Below, one piece after another: positions 42,670 to 51,082 of a stretch of 64,000 nucleotides of DNA. This DNA comes from Dactylosporangium sucinum. GTDB taxonomy: Bacteria > Actinomycetota > Actinomycetes > Mycobacteriales > Micromonosporaceae. Below the pieces are notes generated by a model. It searched no databases, was not told where the DNA came from, and worked only from the letters and a program-made list of their open reading frames with translations. Positions within the stretch are counted from its first letter, which is position 1. Each line of letters starts with the position of its first letter. A program made the position numbers and the translations under genes. Where the stretch lies: the NCBI RefSeq assembly GCF_014647515.1, contig NZ_BMPI01000059.1:1-64000 (forward strand), read 5' to 3'.

Positions 42670-42945
42670 ATGCCGCGATCCGGGCGGCGGCCGGCGTCTC
42701 GGTCCGCCCCGTGGTTACATGGAGCCGGGCCCGGTCTCATGACGCGATGTGCGGCTGGGCGCTGTTTGGGGGGCCGTTGTGCTCCCGCTTTTGCTCTCCC
42801 GCCGGCGTGAACGTTCGCCCGCGACAGGCCGGTGCCAGTGGCGTCCACACGCGTGTCCGATGACAGTCCGGGGCCGCTCGCGACGCCGTGTAGTCGCCCA
42901 ACTGGCACAGGACCCCGGTCCTCAAGGTTCATCGCGGCATCGCGG
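42670..42945. repeat. Dispersed repeat family B, copy 2 (longest)
   Basis: About 275 bp. The left 88 bp match 38169-38259, the right 190 bp match 8688-8898, so this copy contains the whole unit. Minus-strand reading RGPVPVGRLHGVASG and ANVHAGGRAKAGAQRPPK parallels copy 1. It lies in the spacer between the phage-like cassette and the HEAT protein. No gene is recognised in the rest of 42357-43114. Confidence 0.75.
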
Positions 42946-43114
42946 CTACGACCGACTGGCGGCGACCCTTTCGCCCGAACCCCACAGCGCCCGCCGACGC
43001 GGGCTCGGTCCTACGGCAATGAAACAAGAAGCCGATGAGCGAGCGGTCGGCTCTCTCGACTGCGTGCTGGCTGGCCTCGATCAACCTGATTGCGCCGCGG
43101 CCGACAATTGGGTG

Positions 43115-43768
43115 ATGAATGATGGCGGCGCTGGGTTGGCGCAGATGTCCACGGCGCGGTTGTTAGCCGCCGCCCGGGTCGAAGTTGTCGAGGCCGGCCC
43201 GGATGACCGCGTCTCGCATCTGGTTGCCCTGCATGAGCGACCCTCCCGGGAGGTGTTCGAGGCGGCGGTCCGGCTGTTGTCGTCGGACGATGCGGTGGAG
43301 CGGGAGCTCGGTGTTCGGATTCTGCGTGAGTTGGGGCGCCAGGACGAGGCAGGACATCGGCCGTTCACTGCGGAGGCGGCACCACTGCTGGTTGATCGGC
43401 TCAGCCGGGAGGACGACCCGGGGGTGCTGCAATGGGTGATCTCGGCGCTGGGATTCAACGGCGTGAAGGAGGCGCTCGGCGGGGTCCTCAGGTTCACTGG
43501 CCACGCGGACTGGCGGGTTCGCTTCCACGTCGCGGCGGCACTTCCCGGGTTGGTGAACCCGGAGCGAATCGAGCCCGATGCGGTCGACGCATTGCAGCGG
43601 CTGTGCCTCGATGAGGAGCCCGAAATACGTTACTACGCCCTGTATGCCCTGGTTGAGGAGGTCGCGGGTACCGATCCGGAGCGCATCGCGCATTCCGTCA
43701 CGTACCTGCTGGACGACCCCGACGAGCAGATCTGCGCGCTTGCCCGAGCCCACCACGCTCGCGACTGA
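43115..43768 (+). CDS. HEAT-repeat protein
   Basis: A 217-residue all-helical protein. ATG 43115 (MNDGGAGLAQMSTARLLAAA) or ATG 43145 could be the start; the frame is open upstream, but that part is repeat B. HEAT repeats are plain: FEAAVRLLSSDDAVERELGV RILRELGR, APLLVDRLSREDDPGVLQWV ISALGF, WRVRFHVAAALPGLVNPERI, VDALQRLCLDEEPEIRYYAL YALVEEVAG. The architecture resembles PBS lyase HEAT-like scaffolds; the partner is unknown. Soluble. It has repeat B upstream and repeat D downstream. A second, broken HEAT-type gene lies at 20872. Confidence 0.8.
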   Translation: MNDGGAGLAQMSTARLLAAARVEVVEAGPDDRVSHLVALHERPSREVFEAAVRLLSSDDAVERELGVRILRELGRQDEAGHRPFTAEAAPLLVDRLSREDDPGVLQWVISALGFNGVKEALGGVLRFTGHADWRVRFHVAAALPGLVNPERIEPDAVDALQRLCLDEEPEIRYYALYALVEEVAGTDPERIAHSVTYLLDDPDEQICALARAHHARD

Positions 43769-43845
43769 CGATCTCGATGAGCCACAGCCAGGTGGCTCCG
43801 CGTGGGAGTGACGTCGTTCGCCGCGCCGGGGGCACCCACTCACGC

Positions 43846-43941
43846 CGCCGACCGTGCGCGCAGGGTCGGCGACGTCCGTCACGCCGCGTGACGCGGGTCC
43901 GACACCGGTCGGTGCGCTGAACTGCCGATGACAGTGCATCC
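43846..43941. repeat. Dispersed repeat family D, copy 2
   Basis: Matches 14851-14945 as described there: CGCCGACCGT, GCGCAGGGTCGGCGA, CCGTCACGCCGCGTGACGCG, CGGTGCGCTGAACTGCCGAT, GACAGTGCATCC. Confidence 0.6.
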
Positions 43942-43989
43942 CTCAACGGACCGGCGCGGACACCCACCACCGACTGCCGAAACTTCCGT

Positions 43990-44480
43990 CAGCTCAGTCA
44001 CAGCGCGACATCGCCGACTACCTGTTGGGACGGATCGAGAAGCTACTGTCAACGGTTCGGTGGTGCCGTTGCCGCTGCTGGTGATCGCGACGGGTTGTCC
44101 GTTGCCGGTGGTGGTGGCGGCGAGGCGTTGGATGGGTTTGCCGTGTCGGCCAGTGGCTGGGGTGCCGACATCCCCGTTGGCGGCTAGGTCGCGCAGGTGC
44201 ACGGTGCCCTGCCAGCCGCCGGTGACGGCGACGGACCGACCGTTGACGGTGGTGGCGACGACGGCCCGCACCCACCGCTGCTGTTTGGTGCGGGGTGCGC
44301 CGGTTTCCGTGCCACTGGTGAGGTCCCAGACGCGGATGGTGTTGTCGTGGCTGGCGGTGACGGCGACCGGCTGGCCGTCGAGGATCGTGGTGGTCACCGC
44401 CCGCACCCGGTCGGTGTGGCCGGTGAGCGGGCTACCGCGCTGCTTGCCGAACGCCGGCTCGTCGAGCTGCGGGCGCGTCG
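43990..44480 (-). pseudogene. WD40-repeat protein fragment
   Basis: The minus-strand frame holds about three WD40 blades: GSPLTGHTDRVRAVTTTILD, GQPVAVTASHDNTIRVWDLT, WVRAVVATTVNGRSVAVTGG, GTVHLRDLAANGDVGTPATG and RLAATTTGNGQPVAITSSGN. The style (GHTD-V-A---T--G-PVAVT-S-D-T-RVWDL) is that of large actinobacterial caspase- or NTPase-linked WD40 proteins. The start and most blades are missing upstream, and the reading ends in repeat D. A truncated gene. Confidence 0.7.
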
Positions 44481-44595
44481 GCGCCGGCGAACTCGGTGCC
44501 GACGTCGGTCAGGGCGAGCCGTGGTGGTCGACCCACTGACAGGGGGGTACCGAACCGGCGAGGGTTCGGCGACGTTGTCATCGTTGCCGGCACCG

Positions 44596-45060
44596 TCAGG
44601 CTTGCTCGACCGCCGCCCTCGTCAACTCATACATGCGCTTCACTGCACTCCGAGCAGCGACCACCGAGGGATCACCGGGCTCTAGCTTCGTGGCGGGCTT
44701 GCTGCTGACCTCTTGTAGCTTGCGAGTTACCAAGCCGTGGGCATGGTGCATCGAGTGAAACGCCTCCTTGACCTCGTCGGTCGCGAGCAGCTCGATCCGG
44801 GCATCGAGAGTTGCCCAACCGGGCTGGGTGGGAATCTGGCGTAGCTCGCCGGCGGCCTGTAGATCGATTACGAAGTCGAGGTGCTTCGCAACTGATCGGG
44901 CTGACGTGTTGATGTCCAGGTAGAGCGCCATACGTGCGTCTCGAAGGCGGGCTTGATGCTCACGACGCTCAGAGAATCTAGCGGTTGCATACGGCCCGAC
45001 AACCGTCCCGGCGAGGGTGCCCACGATGCCCGCGATGGCGACAACGATGGTAGAGGTCAC
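44596..45060 (-). CDS. Hypothetical single-pass membrane protein
   Basis: A 154-residue protein from GTG 45060 (VTSTIVVAIAGIVGTLAGTV VGPYATARFSERREHQARLR): one N-terminal transmembrane helix followed by a charged helical cytoplasmic domain (ARMALYLDINTSARSVAKHL, TDEVKEAFHSMHHAHGLVTR). The helix plus FSERREHQ is a common opening in actinobacterial proteins of unknown function. The frame is open further upstream, but that part overlaps the IS6 relic. No catalytic motif. Good coding character. Confidence 0.75.
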   Translation of the reverse strand: MTSTIVVAIAGIVGTLAGTVVGPYATARFSERREHQARLRDARMALYLDINTSARSVAKHLDFVIDLQAAGELRQIPTQPGWATLDARIELLATDEVKEAFHSMHHAHGLVTRKLQEVSSKPATKLEPGDPSVVAARSAVKRMYELTRAAVEQA

Positions 45061-45090
45061 GGCCACACAGTAGTGCTGAGGAACCCAACC

Positions 45091-45420
45091 GGCTCCGTTG
45101 CATTGGGCATCGGCTTGATCGAGGCGCGCTTGATCGGTGAAGCTGTCGAGCCTTCGCCGCCGTGGCTGCCTCCGAAGTCGGCGTTCGCTGGGTACCGGTT
45201 CCCATCGGAGGTGATCGTGGTGGCCGTGCGCTGGTACCTGCGCTATGGCTTGTCTTGGCGCAACGTGGAGGAGTTGCTGGTCGAGCGTGGCGTGGAGGTC
45301 GATCACGTCACGGTCTTCCGGTGGGTACAGCGATCCCCCGCTACTGGCCGACGCCGCCCGGTTCGGTCGCCATACACCCGGGGACAGGTGGTTTGTCGAT
45401 CAGACGTATGTCAGGGGAAC
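45091..45420 (+). mobile_element. IS6-family insertion sequence relic
   Basis: GGCTCCGTTGCATTGGGC at 45091-45108 resembles the IS6-family terminal repeat (GGCTCTGTTGCAAA). Transposase remnants follow: FAGYRFPSEVIVVAVRWYLR YGLSWRNVEELLVERGVEVD HVTVFRWVQR in one frame (to about 45330), then, after a frameshift, PLLADAARFGRHTPGDRWFV DQTYVRG in another (to about 45418), including the first catalytic Asp in D-x-T-Y-V. The rest of the DDE domain and the right end are missing. After 45420 a short coding-like frame (RRGHYELAVDAPPAVRVAVA, FTEVAKAT, stop at 45510) belongs to something else. Confidence 0.75.
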
Positions 45421-45434
45421 CTCCGCCGCGGACA

Positions 45435-45704
45435 CTACGAACTCGCCGTCGACGCCCCGCCCGCCGTGCGCGTCGCGGTTGCGTTCACCGAAGTCGCCAA
45501 GGCGACCTGACCCCGGACCCGATGCGGACCAACCGCGTCCACCGATCCCAGAACGCAACGGCCCCAGTTGGCCGAGGCGCTGTGACCGGTCCCGTGTCCG
45601 ACGCGGTCGACGCGCCGGGTGGCGTGCGGTTTCCGCGTCTTCATGGGACGGGTGCGGTGCCTGCGGATCACTTGGCCTTCGCTGATGTGCATCAGGTCCG
45701 CCAT
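45435..45704 (-). CDS. Possible small basic protein
   Basis: ATG 45704 has a good AAAGGA 8 nt upstream and opens MADLMHISEGQVIRRHRTRP MKTRKPHATRRVDRVGHG, an Arg/His-rich sequence. After about residue 45 the frame becomes low-complexity (Ala/Thr/Ser), so the real end may differ. No family recognised. It could be a relic or a genuine small basic protein. Confidence 0.35.
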   Translation of the reverse strand: MADLMHISEGQVIRRHRTRPMKTRKPHATRRVDRVGHGTGHSASANWGRCVLGSVDAVGPHRVRGQVALATSVNATATRTAGGASTASS

Positions 45705-45749
45705 GACCAGATCCTTTCAGCAACCGTACAGTTTCACGTGCTAGTGTCG

Positions 45750-46420
45750 GTTTCATGGCTGATACGGGCACACCTCGGGGTGCGTGCCGGCCGCTGGGGC
45801 TGACTGTCCGGCTTGCTGGCGCCCGATGGCGATGTGGGGTGTCGGCACTGCCGTGTCGATAGCGATAGGGCTGATCCTGCCGGTGATGCCGGCGGCCCAT
45901 CTTGTGGCGCTGAGGTTTGTCTATGCCCGCGCCGACGGAAGCAAACCGCGTCAGGCAGCTGATGGCGTGGCCGGGGTGCACGACAGGCGTTACAGATGGC
46001 CCGCTCCGCTTCGGTCCGAATGGCGGTGGCCGGGATCGTGTCGATCGTTGACGTGCTGACCGTCCCCGCGGACCGGTGCGCTTACACCGGTCGGCATCCA
46101 TTTGCTGCGCCAGCGGCGGTGCCGGCTTCCGCCACGGTGCCCTTGGTCGTCGCTGACCATGCGCTCGCCACATTTCACCTGCGACCGGATATCAACGGCC
46201 AAGGCCCGGCGGGACTGGTGCATCAACATTGGTGTCCGCACCGAGGTAGCAGTGGCGTCAGGCAGCGCCAAGGGTGACTTCGACCCGGCCCGTCTGGATG
46301 CCTCCCCTGCGCATCAGCACATCATGGACGCCTTGGGGACGATCGGCTGCCGCTTCGTGCGCACCACCGCTGGGGTACGGCGGGCACGGCCGCGGGCTCT
46401 GCCCCCCGTATCCGAATGAT
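45750..46420 (+). pseudogene. Decayed region with protein-like fragments
   Basis: Several short coding-like strings in changing frames: MAMWGVGTAVSIAIGLILPV MPAAHLVALRFVYARADG (about 45826-45940, two membrane helices), then INIGVRTEVAVASGSAKGDF DPARL (about 46225-46300) and HIMDALGTIGCRFVRTTAGV. They look like one or two broken genes, but no family is recognised. The remaining sequence up to 46512 is spacer. Confidence 0.3.
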
Positions 46421-46512
46421 GGGCTCACTTCCCGGTGGCAGTCAGTCCCAGGGCCCAGGCCGCTGCCGGGCCGAACGTCCTCCCGGGCCTCAAATTGTGA
46501 AGGGATAGCTCT

Positions 46513-47295
46513 GTGAAGTCGTCCAACCCGGTCCTGGGCCGCTTGTCTGCCACTGCGTACCAGCCCACCTACCAGGCACCCGGCGGGCCTGCCGGGTACG
46601 GCTACCCCGACGTCGTCCCGACTGGCCGCCGCGATGTGATGAGCATCGACGATGTTGTCGTCAAGACGGTGTCGCTGCTTGGCGCCGCGGTCCTGGCCGC
46701 CGCAGTGACGTGGGCGCTGGTACCGGTGCAGTCGATCGGTCCGGTCTGGATCGGCTCCATGCTCGTCGGCCTCGTCCTGGGGCTGGTCATCTCTTTCGCG
46801 CAGATCACCAACCCGGTCATGCTATTCGGCTACGCCGTGGTGGAAGGTGTCTTCCTGGGAGCGGTGTCCAAGGCCTACGAGACCCGGTGGAACGGCATCG
46901 TCATGCTCGCCGTCATCGCCACCCTGAGCGTCTTCTTCGTCATGGCCGCGCTGTACAGGGCCCGGATCATCCGGGCCTCGGCGAAGTTCACCCGCATTGT
47001 CGTCGGCGCGGCCGCCGGCCTCGCGGTCGTAATGCTGGTCAATGTCGTCATCACGATGTTCACCGGCTCGGCCGGGCCGCTGCGTGACGGTGGACCGTTC
47101 GCCATCCTCTTCAGCCTCGCCTGCATCGTGGTCGCGGCGCTGATGTTCGTGGTGACCTTCAACCAGATCGAAGAAGGTATCGCGGCCGGGCTGCCCCGCA
47201 AGCACGGTTGGCTCGCCGCGTTCGGCATCCTCGTCGAACTCGTCTGGCTGTACCTGGAATTCCTGCGCCTGATCTCCTACTTCCAGGAAGACTGA
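46513..47295 (+). CDS. Bax inhibitor-1/YccA family membrane protein
   Basis: A 260-residue protein from GTG 46513, preceded by GAAGGGATAG. The N-terminal 40 residues form a soluble Pro/Tyr/Gly-rich stretch (SSNPVLGRLSATAYQPTYQA) typical of the actinobacterial version. Seven membrane helices follow, e.g. VKTVSLLGAAVLAAAVTWAL, VWIGSMLVGLVLGLVISFAQ, GIVMLAVIATLSVFFVMAAL and ACIVVAALMFVVTFNQIEEG. The C-terminal KHGWLAAFGILVELVWLYLE FLRLISYFQED carries the acidic residues found in the pH-sensing BI-1 family. Probably a calcium or proton leak channel in the cytoplasmic membrane. It is followed after 138 bp by AIM24, same strand. Confidence 0.93.
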   Translation: MKSSNPVLGRLSATAYQPTYQAPGGPAGYGYPDVVPTGRRDVMSIDDVVVKTVSLLGAAVLAAAVTWALVPVQSIGPVWIGSMLVGLVLGLVISFAQITNPVMLFGYAVVEGVFLGAVSKAYETRWNGIVMLAVIATLSVFFVMAALYRARIIRASAKFTRIVVGAAAGLAVVMLVNVVITMFTGSAGPLRDGGPFAILFSLACIVVAALMFVVTFNQIEEGIAAGLPRKHGWLAAFGILVELVWLYLEFLRLISYFQED

Positions 47296-47433
47296 GCAAC
47301 CCGCCGGAACCCGTCCACTGCTCGGCCTTTGCCCGCCCACCAACACAGCCCGGGGCTCCCTGGCCGCAGCGAACGTCACCTACCGCAACCAGCTACGCGG
47401 CAACACCTCGGCCGCAACCTTGAAGGAGATGTC

Positions 47434-48099
47434 ATGCGCAGCGATCTGTTCGCCACCGAGAACCTGGAGAAAGCATCCGCCGAGCCGGGTATGCGACTGC
47501 AGAACAAGTCCATGTTGAAGGTCGATCTCGACGGCGAATGCTACGCCCGCACTGGATCCATGGTCGCGTACCAGGGCCAGGTCCAATTCACCGCGCTCGG
47601 ATCCGGTGGCGCCGCGAAATGGCTCAAGTCGAAACTGACCGGTGAAGGCGTGCCATTGATGAAACTGGCCGGCAAGGGCGACGTCATGCTCGCCGACCGG
47701 GCCAGAGAGATCCACCTCATCGACCTCGGGCCTGGTGATGCCATCACCGTCAACGGCGCCAACATCCTGGCCTTCGACACGACGGTCACGTACGACATCA
47801 AGATGGTGCAGGGCTTGGGCATGCTGTCGGCAGCCGGCATGTTCAACTGCGTGTTCACCGGCCCCGGCCGCATCGCCATCACCACCGACGGCTACCCACT
47901 GACCCTCACCATCGACGAACCCACCTACGCCGACCCTCAGGCCGCCATCTGCTGGTCAGCCAACCTGCAGACCGGCTACCACCGCGCCGACCAACTCGGC
48001 CTCGGCACCCTCATCGGCCGATCCACCGGTGAAGCATTCACCATGAGCTTCACCGGCCATGGCTTCGTCGTCGTCCAACCCAGCGAGCAGGCGCACTGA
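47434..48099 (+). CDS. AIM24 family protein
   Basis: A 221-residue protein with AAGGAG 5 nt before ATG 47434. It has the TRAP-like beta-sandwich of AIM24: GMRLQNKSMLKVDLDGECYA RTGSMVAYQGQV (the family's M-V-A/S-Y-x-G), GEGVPLMKLAGKGDVMLADR, REIHLIDLGPGDAITVNGAN ILAFDTTVTYDIKMV, and the C-terminal IGRSTGEAFTMSFTGHGFVV VQPSE. Function in bacteria is unknown; the mitochondrial namesake supports inner-membrane architecture. It may share a transcript with the BI-1 gene upstream, since no hairpin separates them. Confidence 0.93.
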   Translation: MRSDLFATENLEKASAEPGMRLQNKSMLKVDLDGECYARTGSMVAYQGQVQFTALGSGGAAKWLKSKLTGEGVPLMKLAGKGDVMLADRAREIHLIDLGPGDAITVNGANILAFDTTVTYDIKMVQGLGMLSAAGMFNCVFTGPGRIAITTDGYPLTLTIDEPTYADPQAAICWSANLQTGYHRADQLGLGTLIGRSTGEAFTMSFTGHGFVVVQPSEQAH

Positions 48100-48212
48100 C
48101 AGCCCGGCTCACGCCGACCCGACCAAACGGCCTGCCAACTGCACTGCCCTGCCCACCCGCTCGACGAAACCCAATACCCCCAGGTCGCTACACGGCGACT
48201 ACCAGGTGCGGT

Positions 48213-48272
48213 CGCCTGATCCTGCTCAACGGCGCCTTGTCCGGCAGCGAGATGGCGCTGGTCTCGCTGCGG
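48213..48272 (+). pseudogene. CorC/HlyC-type DUF21 N-terminal fragment
   Basis: About 20 codons read RLILLNGALSGSEMALVSLR. The string LLNG-F/L-x(2)-SEMALVSLR is the first-helix signature of CNNM/DUF21 (hemolysin C/CorC-type) transporters in actinobacteria. No further domain follows in any frame, so this is a tiny scar. The rest of 48100-48520 shows no gene. Confidence 0.4.
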
Positions 48273-48520
48273 CTACCGGCCAGGCCAGGCTCGGCGGCAA
48301 CACACTGCGGCCGGAGTCGCGCACGGCGCCGGCAGATGCGGCAGCAACCGCACCGCCGGATGACGCTCTGAGGCAGACCCGCAACGATGGCCTGGCCGAG
48401 GGCGGCGCGTTCGGCCTCTGAACCGGGCCGGGTGCGGGACGAGCCGCTTGCTCGACCCGCACCTGGTCGTCCTCACACGGATACTCAGGCGGCGGAGGGG
48501 GCTGGCCGAGGCGGGATGGG

Positions 48521-49363
48521 TCAGGTCGCGCCGGCGGTAGGGCTGAGTACTCCGGCAAAGATGAGCGCGAACAGCAGCAGTCCTGCGGCGATGCGGTAGA
48601 TGACGAACACCGTGAACCGGTGGTGGGTGATGTAGCGCATCAGCCAGGCGATGACGGCGTAGCCGACCGCGAACGCGACCACGGTCGCCAGCGCGGTCGG
48701 CCCGGCCGCCGGAGTGTCGGTGTCGCCGATTTTCGTCAGCTCGAGGAGTCCGGATGCCAGCACGGCCGGGATGGCCAGCAGGAACGAGTAGCGTGCGGCC
48801 GCGTCCCGGCGGAAGTCCATCAGCAGCCCGGCGGCGATCGTGCCGCCCGAACGGGACACCCCTGGGATGAGCGCGAGGGACTGGGCTAGGCCGAAGACGA
48901 GGGCACTGCGGGGCCGCAGGTCGGGCAGGGTCTTCTGATTCGTCGCGGCGTGGTCGGCGAAGGCCAGCACCAGGCCGAACCCGACCAGCATCGCCGCGGT
49001 GAGGCGCAGGTCGCGGAACACCGTCTCGATGCTGTGCTGCAGCAGCAGCCCGAGGACCGCGATCGGCACGGTGCCGAGGATGACGTACCAGCCCAGCCGC
49101 GCATCCGCCTCCTGACGCAGCGCAGGACGGAACAGCGACCGGGTCCAGGTCGCCACGATCCGGCCGATGTCCCGCCGGAAGTACAGCAGCACCGCCGCCT
49201 CCGTGCCCAGCTGTGTCACCGCGGTGAACGCCGCCCCCGGATCCGACCAGCCCGCCAAAGCGGAGACGATCCGCAGGTGCGCGGAGGAGGGGATCGGCAG
49301 AAACTCCGTCAATCCTTGCACCAGCCCCAGCACCGCCGCCTCGAACCAGCCCACCGGATCCAC
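48521..49363 (-). CDS. uppP: Undecaprenyl-diphosphate phosphatase (UppP/BacA)
   Basis: A 280-residue membrane protein, initiating at GTG 49363. Diagnostic motifs: AAVLGLVQGLTEFLPIPSSA HL (Glu of the first catalytic motif and the PISSSAH-type box; here PIPSSAH, one residue variant) and SLALIPGVSRSGGTIAAGLL (PGxSRSG box with the catalytic Arg). Eight helices, normal length. It dephosphorylates undecaprenyl diphosphate to recycle the lipid carrier for peptidoglycan and confers bacitracin tolerance. Monocistronic. Its upstream neighbour on the same strand is a truncated gene, so the promoter probably lies in 49364-49480. Confidence 0.95.
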   Translation of the reverse strand: MDPVGWFEAAVLGLVQGLTEFLPIPSSAHLRIVSALAGWSDPGAAFTAVTQLGTEAAVLLYFRRDIGRIVATWTRSLFRPALRQEADARLGWYVILGTVPIAVLGLLLQHSIETVFRDLRLTAAMLVGFGLVLAFADHAATNQKTLPDLRPRSALVFGLAQSLALIPGVSRSGGTIAAGLLMDFRRDAAARYSFLLAIPAVLASGLLELTKIGDTDTPAAGPTALATVVAFAVGYAVIAWLMRYITHHRFTVFVIYRIAAGLLLFALIFAGVLSPTAGAT

Positions 49364-49539
49364 CCGGACTCCCTTCCGTCATACGGGCTCGGCATCGCTC
49401 GCCGATTTGTCTGCGAAGCTCCGAGCGGGCAACGGTACCGGTCGCCGGGTCCGGTCGCTGGGTCCGGGTGCCGACCCGGGGCCGGGCGGTCAGCTGAGAA
49501 GTCGACGCCTTCCTGCGGCCACAGCGAGACGGCCGGCGC

Positions 49540-50036
49540 ACGACCCCGCCGGCGTCACGGCGGCGGGCGGCGAGCAGGCCGGCAACGCCGGTCAGCAAGA
49601 TCAGGACGCCGACGGCCGCGCCCGCAGCCAGGCTGATACCGGGGCTGCGCGCGGACCCAGCGGCGGGCGGGAAGACGGCCGGGGTATTCGCTGCGGCGGC
49701 GGGGTTGGGGGCGTACTGCAGCAGGCGGGTGGGGCCAGGCTGGTCGGAGACGGTGAGCAGGTCACGGCCGTCGGCGGTGGCGGCGATCGCCTCGCCCTGG
49801 GGTTCGTCGGGCAATGGGGTGATGGCTGGAGTGCCGGTGGTGATCGCCGTGAGCAGGTCACCGTCGGGGGCGGCCCAGGTGTAGGCGTCGGCGTAGGTGC
49901 GCAGGGTGACCCGGCTGCGGTCCGGGGAGACCGCGGCGCCGGTGACGATCTCGGAGCCGAGCACGCCGAACGGGTTGCGGGTGCCGGTGCGCCGCGGCTG
50001 GAAGGTGCCGGCCCGCTCCAGCCGGGCCGGCACCGA
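49540..50036 (-). pseudogene. C-terminal part of a secreted membrane-anchored protein
   Basis: The minus-strand frame from about 50033 reads NPFGVLGSEIVTGAAVSPDR, SRVTLRTYADAYTWAAPDGD LLTAI, LPDEPQGEAIAATADGRDLL TVSDQ, then SPGISLAAGAAVGVLILLTG VAGLLAARRR. This is the end of a beta-propeller-like exported protein with a C-terminal transmembrane anchor and basic stop-transfer. The 5' part is missing: at about 50036 the sequence passes directly into the LCP fragment on the other strand. No start codon or ribosome binding site fits. The downstream reading runs on as Arg-rich noise. Confidence 0.65.
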
Positions 50037-50372
50037 GCCCGGACTACGACCGGCAGCGCCACCAGCAGCAGTTCATCAAGGCCATCTTCAAGAAGATGCT
50101 CAGCAGGACGTGCTGACCAACTCGGCGCAGTTCAACAAGGTCCTCGACGTCGTCGGCAAGGCCATGACCATCGACAGCGGCGGGATCGGACTGGCCGACT
50201 GGGCCTACGCCATGCGCGGCATCGGCGGTGACGACCTGCTCACCATCAAAACCAACAACGGCGCCTTCAACCAGTCGTCCGAGAACCGCGGCGCTGAAGC
50301 CCTCGACCGGACCACTCTCGACCTGCTCGAGGCCGTCCGCACCGACCAGGTCGCCGCCTTACCTGTGCAAGC
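50037..50372 (+). pseudogene. LytR-CpsA-Psr (LCP) family C-terminal fragment
   Basis: Plus-strand reading PDYDRQRHQQQFIKAIFKKM LS (50038-50100), then after a one-frame shift DVLTNSAQFNKVLDVVGKAM TIDSGGIGLADWAYAMRGIG GDDLLTIKTNNGAFNQSSEN. Both parts are recognisable from LCP proteins: D-x-D-R-x-R-x-Q-Q-x-F, then the helix bundle and the D-I/L-x-x-I-K-T-N segment. LCP enzymes attach wall teichoic acid or arabinogalactan to peptidoglycan. The signal anchor and the catalytic pyrophosphate-binding half are missing, so this is non-functional. Confidence 0.75.
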
Positions 50373-50393
50373 AGGATCCTCACGGTTCCCCAT

Positions 50394-50999
50394 TCAGGAT
50401 GTCGGCATGATCCGGTTGAGGTGGTAGTGCAGGACCGCCAACGCGTCGCGTTTCGTACGTTGGCCCAGCAGAACGCTGGTGCCTAAACCCGCCGACATGG
50501 CCAGCAGGCCCACGGTCTCGACCCGCGCGTCCAGCTGGGCGGTCATGTCGCCGGCTTGCTGGGCAGCGCGCAGTTGGGCAACGAGGAGGTCCTCCATCGC
50601 ATTCGGGGCGTCGACGAAAGGCTGCGCCGCGAGCTTGGCGTCGGTGACCGCCAGGACCGCGTACGCGGTGTAGAGGAGGTGGAAGGTGCGGCTCTCCGCG
50701 TCGGTCGGCAGCGCCTCCGTGAGCACCGCGTTGACGACGTCGCGAGGTGTCGGCGCCTCGCCGGCCGCAGCTACCCGAACTCGGAGCCGTTCGGCCATGT
50801 GCTGCGCCAGGCGTGTGAGCGTGAACTGCAGTAGCTGCTCCTTGGTTTCGAAGTAGTACTGCACCAGCCGCACGGACACGCCGGCCTCCGCGGCGACGGA
50901 GCGCATCGTCACCGAGTGCAGGCCGGTGCTCCCCGCAATGCGGAGCACGGCGTCGGCGATCTGTGCGCGGCGTGCGTCATGGTCTGCCAGCTTCGGCAT
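50394..50999 (-). CDS. TetR-family transcriptional regulator
   Basis: A 201-residue repressor. ATG 50999 (MPKLADHDARRAQIADAVLR) has AAGGGGG about 10 nt upstream; the frame is open further. The helix-turn-helix is GLHSVTMRSVAAEAGVSVRL VQYYFETKEQLLQFTL (about 25-60). The ligand domain (TDAESRTFHLLYTAYAVLAV) resembles BetI/TetR_C_6-type regulators. It is divergent from the alpha/beta hydrolase with 83 bp between the starts, and a 26-bp palindrome lies in that gap, so it very likely represses both genes and responds to the hydrolase substrate. Confidence 0.93.
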   Translation of the reverse strand: MPKLADHDARRAQIADAVLRIAGSTGLHSVTMRSVAAEAGVSVRLVQYYFETKEQLLQFTLTRLAQHMAERLRVRVAAAGEAPTPRDVVNAVLTEALPTDAESRTFHLLYTAYAVLAVTDAKLAAQPFVDAPNAMEDLLVAQLRAAQQAGDMTAQLDARVETVGLLAMSAGLGTSVLLGQRTKRDALAVLHYHLNRIMPTS

Positions 51000-51022
51000 T
51001 TCGACCCGATCCCCCTTCGCCT

Positions 51023-51048
51023 TTTGATGATACGCTCGTACCATCAAA
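51023..51048. promoter_or_regulatory. Candidate TetR operator palindrome
   Basis: TTTGATGATACG-CT-CGTACCATCAAA: 12-bp arms with one mismatch and a 2-bp centre, between the divergent TetR (start 50999) and hydrolase (start 51083). Size, symmetry and place fit the operator of a TetR dimer or dimer pair. Confidence 0.8.
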
Positions 51049-51082
51049 TTGGTGAGTGACGTGACCCGACAGGAGGCTACTC

